Source of the DNA: Trichobilharzia szidati
Lineage: Eukaryota > Platyhelminthes > Trematoda > Strigeidida > Schistosomatidae
DNA length: 64,000 nucleotides
Direction: 5' to 3'
NCBI GenBank assembly: GCA_944472155.2
Contig: OX235279.1
Coordinates: forward strand, 156,758,199-156,822,198
Shown: piece by piece, positions 31,981 to 44,420 of the stretch
Numbering within the stretch: position 1 is the first letter of the stretch
Layout: each line of letters begins with the position of its first letter
Notes under the pieces: model-generated
Told to the model about the DNA's origin: nothing
The model's database searches: none
Seen by the model: the letters and a program-made list of their open reading frames with translations, nothing else
Program-made: the position numbers and the translations under genes

Positions 31981-34388
31981 GCATGAATCCTAAATTGTGT
32001 CAATTTTCGAAATAAATTGCAACAACGCCAGCCAGTGTGATCGACGATTCATTGTCCTCACAATCAACTCAGACCTCACTGGTTACAGCTTCCTGTTAGA
32101 CTTCTAGCCAGCTTCATCTTGTTTTGTCATCCCTGTCTGCTTCAAAGTGCAACTTCGATTCAAGGGATTTGCATTATGGTCCAATGAACAAAGATGATGT
32201 ATCTATAATTTTCCTAGATGAATGACTTGACGAAATAATATATAAGGTGATGAGCAACTCTTGGAAAAGTCTGGTTGTCATCAAGAAATTCAATTCGACG
32301 TTGAAAACCATCGAAGGCATTTGGTTAACAAAACGTTGGATCGACAGGTGAAAGTGCATACCGAGCAAAACATCTGTTAGAATGACGGTGTGTTTAAACT
32401 TTTCAAATTAAGTTGCCCAATGAGGTGTTGCATACTGACTAAATCTAACAAATTCCAGACGATCAAAATCATATGATTAGGAATCCATGAATGGAATCAA
32501 AGGATATCTGTTGATAGCATGAAAACTGAGACGGAGGAAGAGTAAATTGACAGAGCTGCTACGAATTCTTTAGGAAAAAGTCGATGACATACTGCTAGCT
32601 ACTATGATGCATCAAATAACATCAAGTTAATATGTAGAAATCATCGAAGCATTCGTAATATGAGATGGAATGTCAACAGAGACCGTATATTTCCATCCAC
32701 AATCAAACAATCAAATATTCATGTATATATATGCACTGGTTGTATTACCTGATCTCTGTGGATATTCAATTAAAGTGAAGACACATGAACGACGAATTGG
32801 AGCTACTGTCCAATCGGAAATACAAGGAATGAAGAGAAACTGATATAAACACATTGAAACATATCATCACTAGGAATATTATTCACACAGGCCACGTTTC
32901 ATGACCTCATAAGATGAAGTGCACTAGTGAATTTGAATAAGAACCACTATACCCTGAAGTCGGTGAAGAAATCTAAAGGACTAATCACAAATAACTATAT
33001 CCTGATTTCCATCACCTGTGTCAAGTCAGGGAATAATTCTAGGTAGTTCATAGTTTTCGTCCATCACAGAAAACATTTGCAACAAGTTGGATACTTTCAT
33101 CAACCGTTACTCTCGTTCGACAATGAAGATCGGTTGGTTAGTTAGAAATAACAAGTGAATACCCACTATGGTAACGAATCGACCTAATGTGCAGGCCATT
33201 GAATGGAAGCGAGAAGACGAGCGGCGAAGTGTTTTGACTTACCATGTATCATTTCAAATGTTCCTGTAGAGCTAGTACTATCTGAAATTGCTCCCGGAAC
33301 TTGATTTTACGTCCCACAGAACACTTACAAGTAGATTACCTGATCTATGCAGATCACAAAGCCAGCACTCTGAAGAATCCTCTTCTGTCATCCATCAGGT
33401 ATCGAACAAATTGTCAAAAGCCACTAAATACCGAATACCCAGTGCACTTAACCTAAAACAGCACGAGTCCTCTTTGGCAAAGTAGCAGACTCAGACAAGT
33501 TTGCTATCCTTAGCTGCAAGTGAATATGTCAACTCATAACTACTGCATTACTTCATACTTTGTGCACACATTTTCTCCACTTATTGTTCCAGTATTATCA
33601 TTCATCTTCCTATACACTCTGTCAACATTCTGAATAACCAACCATCCAATGTGAACATTAATCATGAGCATTCATCACTACTGCATGCACATATATTCAC
33701 TGTTATTCACTGTGAATCACTTTTGGAATTCTGGTGAGATTCCACTACAGTTTCATTTGTAAACCGGAGTTATTCAGATCTCAATATGTGCGATCGATTT
33801 GATATAGCATAACTGGCAATCGACAAGACAAGCATCAGTGCATGAGTCTATGAAATGCTGATGGAATGAATTTAGTAGTTGGATATCACTCATACATCAA
33901 GCAGTAGTACTTACTGACCAACATAAACAAGCGAGTGTTCTGCCCGTTAATAGCGACTGTCATCATTGCCGTGTATTGGGTGAAAGATTCAACCGAGACA
34001 ATTTAGTCAGTCCAAATCACTCAAATTTCAAAGAAAACTGGGAGGAAATTTCATCACAGTATAGCAGGAGGTTGAACCACCATTTTCGAATATTGTCCAG
34101 CGAGTTATTCGCAGAAATGGGCATCTCTAAAACATGGCTGGATTAATCAAAACATACTCATCTCAAGTAAAACAATGAAAATAAACCAAAAATCATGTAT
34201 TTGGTGACGTGAATAAATAAAACACTCAGTATGAGCTTAACAGTCTGCAAATGAGACGCTGCAGAAAATCCAATAAAGCTTCAAAAGTTGTGATAAAGAT
34301 AATAGTTGTAACAAGTATTGTGTCTGCAGATGATTGTGTGTAGCAGAACATCGCACGCAAGATCCATTGAACTTAACCTCGATTAAAT
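31981..34388. other. Unassigned DNA
   Basis: About 2.4 kb with no recognised coding region. Open frames such as 33,288-33,485 are short and unmatched. Confidence 0.4.
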
Positions 34389-35549
34389 GACGACGAGGCA
34401 GTCAAATGACATCGCGCTCAGTGCAGGCCATCGATTGACTGGAATCCAAATGGGATGCAATGAGTGAGACGTCGAGGCTAGAGTGACATGGAGGAGAATG
34501 CGCGGTGGGGAGGCGATGAGAGATTATGGAGAGGTGTGAACCTAGCTGAAGAGGACGGCTAAAATAGAAAAAAGTGGAAATGTGTTGCTGAATTCCCCTG
34601 TTCCACTTATAACCCAGAAGTATAAGAAATGATAAATAGCTTATTTCAGTGTGTGAAAAATACTGATAGGCTTCTATATAATTTATTCAACATTCCACTT
34701 TCGACTGATTTTCCATATTGCACTAGAGTTCTGTGTCTCTATCGACATGTCAGAGCCTCCTATGACTTGCAATTCTATGATATCTGAAGATTAGCACGAT
34801 GGGAATTCAGTGACGAATTATGAATTTTGAATAGATGTTTATTTTCGCAGTCAAGCCGAGTGAACAGTCTGCCAGATTTCTAGTGCCGTAAATTAATTCA
34901 TCTCTCTTTGACCGAGTTAAAACCAAGTACACCGTACTGATGAGATTGAGCCAGAAGGAGTAAACACACGCATCAGATGTTTAGATCACTTCCGTTCGAT
35001 GCGCTGCTTAGCATATCAGCCTGTCAGCGGTATGTATCGTCACGCACTTAGGCGTAAAACACGATGCAATAAATCATTCATGTAAGAGGAGTTCAGAGAA
35101 GTTGACCTGTTCTATTGAAGTCTGAACTGAAGCCATATTACCTGAAATGACAACGAAAGCGTCTCAATTCGATTATCACTGAGCTCAGAGAACACAACCA
35201 CACCCGCCGAAATGTTCTCGTCAAAAATATGAGAAAGCAAAATAATTAACTATATTTCTTGAAATACCTTGTTCGTTTGTAGATGGTTGTGTAACAGCAA
35301 TACTCACGTTCCTTTCACCATTCCTTATTTCATCTGTTCATGTAATGGACAACAATAATAACAGTAAATATCAAAATACGACAGCGTTTGAATGACATGA
35401 AATATAGTCGGATGTCTGTGAGTGAGAAAAGGACACTGAAAGTGGAGGATACGAAAAGACTAACTGTCTCTCACCATAGATATGTTCGTATTCTGTTTCC
35501 CATGTTAAGTGGTAATATATGATGGGTAATATTGAGATGGTTATGTGTA
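34389..35549 (+). repeat. Triplicated unit U, copy 1
   Basis: This 1,161-base block is repeated at 38,122-39,283 with only about seven single-base differences and one indel seen by eye. The first ~230 bases are an RTE 3' end (ACATCGCGCTCAGTGC; ATGGAGGAGAATGCGC). The remainder is non-LINE sequence, including GCTCAGAGAACACAACCACA near 35,183, which resembles the arms of the 58.4-kb palindrome. The copy stops at GTGTACAATCTTA, which copy 3 shares but copy 2 does not. Confidence 0.9.
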
Positions 35550-35574
35550 CAATCTTATTGGAAGAATGACACGA

Positions 35575-36310
35575 CGTAACTGCAGCAGCCGTTCATCTTG
35601 TCCTTCATTACAGGTGTGATTAGGTACACAGCGGCTAGCTGTCTTTGACCACAGATCTTTGCATTCTACCTGTCGCATGTTGAACATTGCAATATGGTGA
35701 GTATTATTTAGACATTTCGCCAGAAATGATCTCATCCATGTCACTATCCGACACACACCCAACCAATTCATTCATGTACGGGTCCCATTCAAGCACTGAC
35801 CTTCACGCGATGTCATTCAGTGGTGTCCTCAGATTATGTCGAATCCATTTCTTCTATCATATTTGTTGCACGATACGTTGTTGGTCCGTTCCTTCTCGTT
35901 AATACTTTCAGGTCGACCATTTTGACTTGAGTATAGAGCGAGAGCATCTATTGAAGACAGTCTACAGTGGTCTGTTGGAAATGCTTCTAGTGACTCATCT
36001 GTCAAGTCTCTGAACCATTTGTACACGCAAAGTTGATGTTGGATTTGAATTTCGGAATCCTGTTGATTATTCCAAGATGATTTCAGGGTAATGAAGATGA
36101 GTCCTGCTTTTTTAATCCTCTTCTATTAGCCGTGACATAATCTTCCGTGAGGATTGAAGTTGAAACTACACTGCCAGTCAAGGAAATTGAAAGAGGTGAT
36201 CTTCCATTAGTTTTCTGTCGTTGACGGCATTTTTCACTGATCAAGTGGGTTCATAGCCAGATTCTACTCTACGCTCATTTGAAGTCATATCTCTGATGTT
36301 ATTACAGGCG
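35575..36310 (-). mobile_element. RTE-like LINE RT/3' fragment, decayed
   Basis: Words across 35,735-35,890 (TCCATGTCACTATCCGACAC, GACCTTCACGCGATGTCATT, CATATTTGTTGCACGATACG) parallel 30,050-30,200 in the same order, and 36,055-36,230 parallels the YLGS to ITING coding part. Many changes; old copy with no intact frame. Confidence 0.6.
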
Positions 36311-36446
36311 AATGTACATTGTTATTCTCAAGTCCGAATGAATCACTCAACTATTATGAATGCATGAATAGAATGTCATGGAGGTAAAGAAGGTGACTAT
36401 TTTTGTTTACTTATTTCTCTGAACGAACACCTAGAAACTAATAGAA

Positions 36447-38345
36447 GCGAGGAGAGAAGGATCGTAAAAGAGAACATGACTCAATACCAAGATGGACAAC
36501 AGGAGGAGAAGCTGAGTTCACAACAATATACACTGCACTGAATAAGGAAGAAAGCGAAGAAGAGTGCCGGCGAAGACAAATACAATTCTACGACACACTG
36601 GCCGCCAACTGAAGCAGAACAGGCAGGCAGGCAGGCCGCAGGTAAAACAAACCTCAGAACATTAGAACATCAGATAACCAGGCTGCTCGCTATCTGGGAA
36701 CAGATCAACCCAGATGATGAAAGCAATAAAAGATGTTCAAGGGACCTGGTGAGCAGGGAGGAGAAACAAATAAATCAATGGACTGATCACTTTAAAGGAC
36801 CCAGAGACTGAGACACATCTGCTCACGACAGTACTGCAAAAGATTTCGAAAGATGGAAAGGTGCCTACCGATTGGAAGACAGGTTGGCTTCCTAGTCAAG
36901 CTGCTGATAAGGTCAACTTACGCCTCACTCTGCAAGAACTGGTGTGGAATAATGCTCTTGTCCGCGCCCAGTAGAATACTGAGTCACGTCATCGTGGAGA
37001 GAAAAAAGATCCGCTGGATGCAGGACCCCGCCAGACCGGAACAATCTGGGTGGACTCAGGAAAAAAGAATCGTGTGGTGCTGATCGGATTGCAACTCTAC
37101 GCATCGTCATCACAGAACAAAGCATGGAATGGCAGTCAACTCTCATTCTACCTCAACTTCATTGACTTTGGCAGGGGCTTTGGCAGACAGCGTTGACCGT
37201 AACGAGAAGTAATTTGGAAACTACTTCGACACTGTGAAGTGCTCCCAATCTATATCAACATCGTGCAGCAGTCGACTATACAACAATGGCACGGGTCAGG
37301 TGATCCACAACCGAAAACTTAGTGAGGTATTCGAAGTGAATACAAGAGGAATACAAGCTGGCTGTCTATTATCACCGATGATATTCCTAATTGTGGTGGA
37401 CTGTATTGCATGTCAGACTGTGAGTGGAGAGCAAGGAGACAAGAATACGCTGAACGAACGATAAGAAGACTCTAGAGCATCTGGATTTCAAAGATGATAC
37501 ATATCTCATGTCACACAAACTCGAAGACTTACAGGTGGGTGAAAACCAACAAACTCTCAGAAGAGGCTGGCTGGCAGCGAAGACAGGACTCCAGGTGAAC
37601 ATAGAAAATACGGAGATGATGAAGATAACCAAAGAACAGCAACAACGACAACAACAACCAGCACCAATCATCATCAGTGGGAGAGATTTGAAAGAGGTTA
37701 CTACTTTCATTTATCCGGCTAGGAAGCTTCATTTCAACTACAGCCACGTCGAACGGATGACAATGTCAAAGTCAGCCAGCCAGTCAGAATTGGAAAGGCA
37801 AGATACGCGCGCCTTCAGTAACCCGAAATCAGTTTGGAAATCTTCTGCTGTCACTTATCCAGTAGAAAGATTCGTATTCTCAACACAAATGTCAAGTCAA
37901 TCCTTCTACACGTATGAAAAACTTGGCGGGCATGACAAAAAAGGATTTCCAACAGATTGCAGACTAATAATAACAGCTTCCTTGGCTGAATCCATGCTGA
38001 AGATCAAATGGTCAGCTGGCTAGAAAGAATAAGTGATAAGAAACTCTGGCTGAGAACAAGCCAATCAAGAGCCGATCGCTCGAAAAATGTGTAGGAGAAA
38101 ATGGAGATGGGTCGGGCACACGACGACGAGGCAGTCAAATGACATCGCGCTCAGTGCAGGCCATCGATTGACTGGAATCCAAATGGGATGCAATGAGTGA
38201 GACGTCGAGGCTAGAGTGACATGGAGGAGAATGCGCGGTGGGGAGGCGATGAGAGATTATGGAGAGGTGTGAACCTAGCTGAAGAGGACGGCTAAAAATA
38301 GAAAAAAGTGGAAATGTGTTGCTGAATTCCCCTGTTCCACTTATA
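36447..38345 (+). mobile_element. RTE-like LINE copy X (plus), 5'-truncated
   Basis: Recognisable from the endonuclease-RT linker (LRTLEHQITRLLAIWEQIN near 36,655) through the RT (CLLSPMIFLIVVDCIACQTV near 37,363; YLMSHKLEDLQ as TYLISHKLEDL-type codons near 37,500; EQQQRQQQPAPI near 37,634; LKEVTTF near 37,690) to the 3' UTR. Multiple frameshifts break it, including the two-base insertion after motif A that the 30-kb copy also has. Almost the whole length is repeated in inverse orientation at 47,515-49,401 at roughly 99% identity, with the same lesions. The left edge at 36,447 abuts unrelated DNA. Confidence 0.88.
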
Positions 38346-39283
38346 ACCCAGAAGTATAAGAAATGATAAATAGCTTATTTCAGTGTGTGAAAAATACTGA
38401 TAGGCTTCTATATAATTTATTCAACATTCCACTTTCGACTGATTTTCCATATTGCACTAGAGTTCTGTGTCTCTATCGACATGTCAGAGCCTCCTATGAC
38501 TTGCAATTCTATGATATCTGAAGATTAGCACGATGGGAATTCAGTGACGAATTATGAATTTTGAATAGATGTTTATTTTCGCAGTCAAGCCGAGTGAACA
38601 GTCTGCCAGATTTCTAGTGCCGTAAATTAATTCATCTCTCTTTGACCGAGTTAAAACCAAGTACACCGTACTGATGAGATTGAGCCAGAAGGAGTAAACA
38701 CACGCATCAGATGTTTAGATCACTTCCGTTCGATGCGCTGCTTAGCATATCAGCCTGTCAGCGGTATAAATCGTCACGCACTTAAGCGTAAAACACGATG
38801 CAATAAATCATTCATGTAAGAGGAGTTCAGAGAAGTTGACCTGTTCTATTGAAGTCTGAACTGAAGCCATATTGCCTGAAATGACAACGAAAGCGTCGCA
38901 ATTCGATTATCACTGAGCTCAGAGAACACAACCACACCCGCCGAAATGTTCTCGTCAAAAATATGAGAAAGCAAAATAATTAACTATATTTCTTGAAATA
39001 CCTTGTTCGTTTGTAGATGGTTGTGTAACAGCAATACTCACGTTCCTTTCACCATTCCTTATTTCATCTGTTCATGTAATGGACAACAATAATAACAGTA
39101 AATATCAAAATACGACAGCGTTTGAATGACATGAAATATAGTCGGATGTCTGTGAGTGAGAAAAGGACACTGAAAGTGGAGGATACGAAAAGACTAACTG
39201 TCTCTCACCATAGATATGTTCGTATTCTGTTTCCCATGTTAAGTGGTAATATATGATGGATAATATTGAGATGGTTATGTGTA
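38122..39283 (+). repeat. Triplicated unit U, copy 2
   Basis: Nearly identical to copy 1, offset by about 3.73 kb. Its first ~220 bases are the 3' end of RTE copy X. After 39,283 it continues into a segment (39,500-39,770) that is also found after copy 3 but not after copy 1. Confidence 0.92.
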
Positions 39284-39499
39284 GAGTCTCAACAATATAG
39301 CGGTTGAATTAATCAATGAATTTGTGAATTTGTTTGCTTAATCGAGGTGTTATGATTGCGATTCCCGTATAGCCGAATTTTCCTTGATACTCAACACAGT
39401 GTCATTTGTGTTTGACTGTTTTTGTGGGCTGTTTTCGTTTTGAGGACTGTAATGCCAGACTTGCTGGTGTTCTCAAAACATTGAGTATCGCTGATATGA

Positions 39500-39770
39500 T
39501 GTTATCCATGCGAACGTGTGCATTCACATTTTTTGATCTCCGATATACATCAACCTCTCATGGTTTTTCACATCATTATTCTTTCTCAATGTAAATTTCT
39601 GTTCACTGTAGTTCTTTTGAGTCTCCTTTTTTCTTTGCTCTCTCTCTCTTTCTCGTTGTATGTTACATGGGAATTATGGCAATGTGAACTACGACTGGAC
39701 TTCTGCATGGCATAGTAGTTCTCTGTCGAAACGCAGTGAGTCAGTCAGAAAGTCTGTTGGACAGTCAGAC
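39500..39770 (+). repeat. Unit U extension, copy 2
   Basis: CACATCATTATTCTTTCTCA, a CT-rich run, and TGGACTTCTGCATGGCATAG are shared in order with 42,417-42,655. Confidence 0.85.
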
Positions 39771-40086
39771 AAAATATAAATGTACACTGAAATATTACTG
39801 TCTAGTCAGAACACCGATCAATAGAACATGGAACATCTCTTCTTACAGTATAATTGAATATCAGATGAGGTCACTGAAGGATTTTGTTTATTTAGGATTG
39901 GATTAGTTGATGTATGGGTAATTTAAGGAAGTAGACGTCAAACCGTCTGAAAGGAGGCTTTATATTTAGTTTGACATTTAGAATAGATGACATACAGGAA
40001 ACTGTTTAAATGAAGACTACATAATTGCATAGGAAGAACTCATTATGCGGTTAAGCTTGCATTCCTCAACACCAACCAGACGGGTG

Positions 40087-40403
40087 GTGCAACGATCTGA
40101 GAAGGCCTGTGTCTTTTAGTATGGGTGTGTTTGTGCAAGTAAATAAATACATACGGAAAGGCGACTGTGTCTAATACGCATAGTGGAGCATTCGTCCAAG
40201 TGATTGAAAAGAAGCTGAGTGAAGTCAGGACGCCAAGAATTTCGATGATAAAGCATCTTTTAGACTGTGGACATGATGCTGATATTCTGTCAAGTCATCC
40301 ACTCCTGTCAACAGATAAACAAGCAGATACATGCTTGGTTTTTCAGAGACTTGTACAATTAGCGTCCATAAATCGTGTGTCTATGCACAGAAGGAAATAC
40401 TGA
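40087..40403 (+). pseudogene. PLE GIY-YIG endonuclease remnant
   Basis: Codons near 40,150-40,215 read Y-I-R-K-G-D-C-V and, in the next frame, RIVEHSSK-stop-LKR (the R-I-x-E-H-x-x-x-W-L block of PLEs). From about 40,217 the frame reads ISMIKHLLDCGHDAD, the S-x-I-x-K-H-L-x-D-x-G-H block. A different sequence from the neighbour at 40.5-41.2 kb, so two insertions or a tandem pair. Confidence 0.6.
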
Positions 40404-40479
40404 TGTCTTTCAATCCACTATGACAACATCTTCCACATATTCCATCTGTCATGATAATTTTTTCCATCTCAAAGAGAAC

Positions 40480-41240
40480 TATCTTTTCTCAGTACCCCTG
40501 TCTTTGGTCGTTTTATTAATTGGTTCGTAGAGCTAGGATAATCTGTTCAAACGACTCTCTCAATGAGCAGCTTAACACCGCCAGTGAATCACCTATGAAA
40601 AATGTTTATCCAGATAAGTTCATTGAGAAAAAGATGAATTCAGCACCGAGAAGTGTGAGAATGGTGTCAGCTTGAAGAAAGCCCTTGTTCATAAAACTGC
40701 AGTTACTTGGTGATACCAGAGAAGTAGTATAGTAACACAGAGTTCGAAGAGTGCAATGAAAAAAGCATTTAGTGCAGCATAGGCACGTTGTCTCTTCAAT
40801 ACCACTCCTGTTTTATGTTGGAGAAATAAGGACAATTTCTCCTACCCAATTTCTCCTTCTCCTCTGTGTGTATTTACCGGTTTAACTGCTGTTGCTTATG
40901 ATACCGGTGTGGCTGCAGAGCTAGTTACATTGGGCGTACAATTAGACTGGTTGATTATTGTATTTCCGAATATCATCCTGTCTGACTGAGCAAAGGACAA
41001 ACAAGATCCATTCGTAGTTCTTTTTTAGGACACCTTGTAGATAGTGGGCATAAAGTTGATGTTAATAAAGCATTGAAAGCTAGTCATCACATTCAAACTA
41101 ATGTCCCTTCTGCTCAACGAGTTTCTCTTTCGCATACAGCTGAATGCATTGAGTTGCACCTAAGGACGCGAAACCTGTGTATTCACAAGAAATTCGTGCA
41201 GCCACGTTTCTTGCCATGACCATCGCTCTGAGAATTCAGC
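40480..41240 (+). pseudogene. PLE linker and GIY-YIG endonuclease remnant
   Basis: The linker part reads SAMKKAFSAA, then RCLFNTTPVLCWRNKDNFSY. The endonuclease reads CGCRASYIGRTIRLVDYC with an intact Y-I-G-R at about 40,922, then RSIRSSFLGHLVDSGHKVDV, then HTAECIELHLRTRNLCIHKK and FVQPRFLP near 41,210. All the expected PLE blocks are present in order with few stops after the core; the C-terminal A-E-A-L-A-I is replaced by A-E-C-I-E-L. Confidence 0.78.
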
Positions 41241-41403
41241 TTATCTCTCTCTAAGCCTTTTACAAGTTATCATTGCAGAAAATAATTTTTGATTTTTCCG
41301 ATTCCTTCATCTTTGATTGCTTATTACATAAATGAATTCCACACCCCCTTATTTCTAAATCTCTCTGTATTTGCTCCGAATTTATGCATTATGCGATCCA
41401 CCG

Positions 41404-42172
41404 ATGAATTATGAATTTTGAATATATGTGTATATATTTGTATATATATGTATTCATTTCTGCAGTCAAGCCAAGTGAACAGTCTGCCAGATTTCTAGTG
41501 CCGTAAATTAATTCATCTCTCTTTGACCGAGTTAAAACCAAGTACACCGTACTGATGAGATTGAGCCAGAAGGAGTAAACACACGCATCAGATGTTTAGA
41601 TCACTTCCGTTCGATGCGCTGCTTAGCATATCAGCCTGTCAGTAGTATGTATCGTCACGCACTTAGGCGTAAAACACGATGCAATAAATCATTCATGTAA
41701 GAGGAGTTCAGAGAAGTTGACCTGTTCTATTGAAGTCTGAACTGAAGCCATATTGCCTGAAATGACAACGAAAGCGTCGCAATTCGATTATCACTGAGCT
41801 CAGAGAACACAACCACACCCGCCGAAATGTTCTCGTCAAAAATATGAGAAAGCAAAATAATTAACTATATTTCTTGAAATACCTTGTTCGTTTGTAGATG
41901 GTTGTGTAACAGCAATACTCACGTTCCTTTCACCATTCCTTATTTCATCTGTTCATGTAATGGACAACAATAATAACAGTAAATATCAAAATACGACAGC
42001 GTTTGAATGACATGAAATATAGTCGGATGTCTGTGAGTGAGAAAAGGACACTGAAAGTGGAGGATACGAAAAGACTAACTGTCTCTCACCATAGATATGT
42101 TCGTATTCTGTTTCCCATGTTAAGTGGTAATATATGATGGGTAATATTGGGATAGCTATGTGTACAATCTTA
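41404..42172 (+). repeat. Triplicated unit U, copy 3 (5'-shortened)
   Basis: Matches copies 1 and 2 from GAATTATGAATTTTGAATA on; the LINE-derived first part is missing and a TATATG expansion (41,420-41,455) is present near the left edge. It carries the copy 2 variants in the GCGTCGCAATTC and ATTGCCTG positions but the copy 1 ending GTGTACAATCTTA. Confidence 0.9.
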
Positions 42173-42416
42173 AAGATATGAGTTAAGTCAACCAATGAAG
42201 TTGTAAATGAGCTGGATTGATTGAGAGTGAAAGACCACGTGCCACGAAGAGATTAAAGGTGCCCTAAATGGAACACAGCATGAGGTGTCGTTGACAGTTT
42301 GAGAGGACCAGTTTCTTTGTGAAGAGTGTACTGCTAGACTGGTTGGGGTTATCACGACGTTAAGAATCGATGACTTGAAACTGTTCTCAGTGGAACGGAT
42401 GCATTAACGTTTTGTG

Positions 42417-42655
42417 ATCTCCAATATCCATCAAGTTCTCATGGTTTTCCACATCATTATTCTTTCTCAATATAGATTTCTGCTCACTGTAGTTCTTTTG
42501 AGTTTCCTTTTTTCTTCGCTCTCTCTCTCTTTTGCTCGTTGTGTGTTACATGGAAAGTATGGCGACGTGAACTACGACTGGACTTCTGCATGGCATAGTT
42601 GTTCTCTGTCGAAACGCAGTGAGTCAGTCAGACTTTCAGTTGGTCATATCAAAGT
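42417..42655 (+). repeat. Unit U extension, copy 3
   Basis: Counterpart of 39,500-39,770 with clearly lower identity than unit U itself. Confidence 0.82.
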
Positions 42656-43177
42656 GATATGATTATGAGGAATGGTTTGTGCTCGAAACGTCATCAGTTA
42701 ATGTAACTCTACACCACTGTGTGATTTATCAAAATAAAGCTTATCCATTATGGAATTACACTTCTACTCGCATGGTAACAACTCTGTTGGTTTGACCTAA
42801 CTCTTCTTTGTTTGTTTGATTTGACGTTACTTCTGTTTGTATGCTTATTTTTCTCAGTTAAAACCCTTGTGTAATTCTGTATATTATTTTGTCTCCATGT
42901 ACACCCTTCGAGTGCGCCTCATTCATCAAACTATTCATGCCATTGTGTAACTCTTATTTAACAATCATTTATGACAACTCATCTTTTTTGTTACTATCCT
43001 TTTATATGAACATCCAATTCACCTGAACTTACTCCTCTTTAACAATCGTTTTTGACAACTCATCACTTTTGTTGCTTTCCTCTTATCAACATCCAATTCA
43101 TTTGAACTTACTAACCGTATTTTCGTTTGATAAATTTAATGTATACACACACAGACAAAATAACCATATATATTTGC

Positions 43178-43228
43178 GATTGTACAGCTTTGAAAATGAA
43201 TTCTTTGAAAAGAGACTCTTTACTGAAC
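43178..43228 (+). ncRNA. Hammerhead-like motif, copy B
   Basis: CAG can pair with CTG, GAA with TTT (with a wobble) in helix II, and AGAG with CTCT in helix III. The core reads TTTGAAAA instead of CTGATGA, so the core is lost. Confidence 0.28.
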
Positions 43229-43984
43229 TACTTGTCATTTGTCTACTAATGTCCGAATGGGAATTATTAATGAATTTCTGACATTCTCCAGTCCCTTTTC
43301 TCTGATAACTAATTGTTTATTATTACGATGATGTGACTGAACCCTAATCCATTATGATCTTGAATTTAATCTGTAATATCCTCCCTTGTGCTTATCTATC
43401 TGAACTCCACCTGTAAAACATCCACACCTGTCGTGTTTCGCAGTTGACTGATTCATCATTGTAGTTTGTTTACTTATCAGTCACATATATCTCCTAGTGT
43501 ATTTCTAGTAGGCTCCAAACATATCACTGTATGCAGAGTATTCCACTGAGGAGGAGTTCTACCGAAATTCGATGAATTCAAGAAATCATGCTTTATCAAC
43601 ATGGAGAAGACGACAATATCATTCAGAAAGAGACTCTTTCCACGAATTTATCATCAAGGTGTACAATGATATGTTTGCATTGAAATTTCGTCTTCTTCTT
43701 TATTTGTTCTATGTAACATTCCTTCCTCACTTGTTGCGTGATGTTTCGTTATCCGCCTACTAATCCTGTTAATACTATTGATTTTACACCCCTTTCGAAG
43801 ATTGATACATTCTGTGAACTACTTTACATATCACGTAATTTGTCTTATCACTTTATATTGAATGAACTGGGATTATAATCACAAACATTTTCTCACATTT
43901 CAGATTACTGGTATTATGAGTACTCACACCTTGTATTGTAATTTCCTCACGACATATGGTTTCTTTACAAAACTCAGTTGTGTA

Positions 43985-44038
43985 CGTGATTGTAGATTTT
44001 GATGACAAATTCATTGAAAAGAGTCTCTTCACCGAATA
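43985..44038 (+). ncRNA. Hammerhead-like motif, copy C
   Basis: TTGATGACAAATTCATTGAA preserves TGATGA and a CAA/TTG hairpin, then AAGA-GTC-TCTT forms helix III followed by C. Helix I is weak in this copy. Confidence 0.33.
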
Positions 44039-44059
44039 TTATGCTGTTAACGTTAATTA

Positions 44060-44420
44060 CACGGGAACTAATAAGTTCGATCCCTGCACATGGACACTTG
44101 AGCGTTGATCTAGTGTTAACTAGTTCCTGGCTGACTATGGGATGAGGTTTTTTGAAGTCCTAGTGAAAAGTTGTGACCATTGGTGTAGACCCCGTTTCCT
44201 GGTGTGAGAACGAATACTCTCCATTGACAATGGCTGACGGTGTCGCTTAAAATCGTAAAAGTTAGAATTGATAGGCTGGCAATTGAATTCCATCCCACTA
44301 GCTGAATGACTACGATGCTGGTCTTGTAACGGGAAGGTCTTGGCTTCGATTGCTGATGGTGGCGTCATGGTTGCGTACCGTTGAGGAGCCTCAAACAAGG
44401 GATGGTCGGCCACTCACTAC
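44060..44420 (+). mobile_element. SINE family C-like sequence with two tRNA-like boxes
   Basis: AAGTTCGATCCCTGC near 44,072 is a near-perfect B box. Near 44,299-44,357 TAGCTGAATGACTACGATGC, then GTCTTGTAACGGGAAGG, then GGCTTCGATTGC resembles the family C head. Possibly two overlapping or tandem fragments; limits uncertain. Confidence 0.45.

Larger units (their letters stand above)
42780..44050 (+). mobile_element. PLE 3' regions, two in succession
   Basis: T-rich DNA with CGCCTACTAATCCTGTTAAT near 43,756 and TACACCCCTTTCGAAG near 43,785 matches the PLE 3' UTR at 13.25 and 13.5 kb. Copies B (43,178) and C (43,990) of the terminal motif each close one such region, indicating two tandem 3' ends. 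No endonuclease codons were recognised here. Confidence 0.6.

Noticed and set aside
34938..34965. CTGATGAG box in unit U (also 38,672 and 41,551) as a hammerhead core
   Set aside because: No GAAA block or pairing helix II follows; only GAAG is present and no helix I can be drawn.
37387..37710. 107-codon minus-strand frame repeated at 48,138-48,461
   Set aside because: Antisense shadow of the RTE RT; conservation is due to the duplicated LINE.
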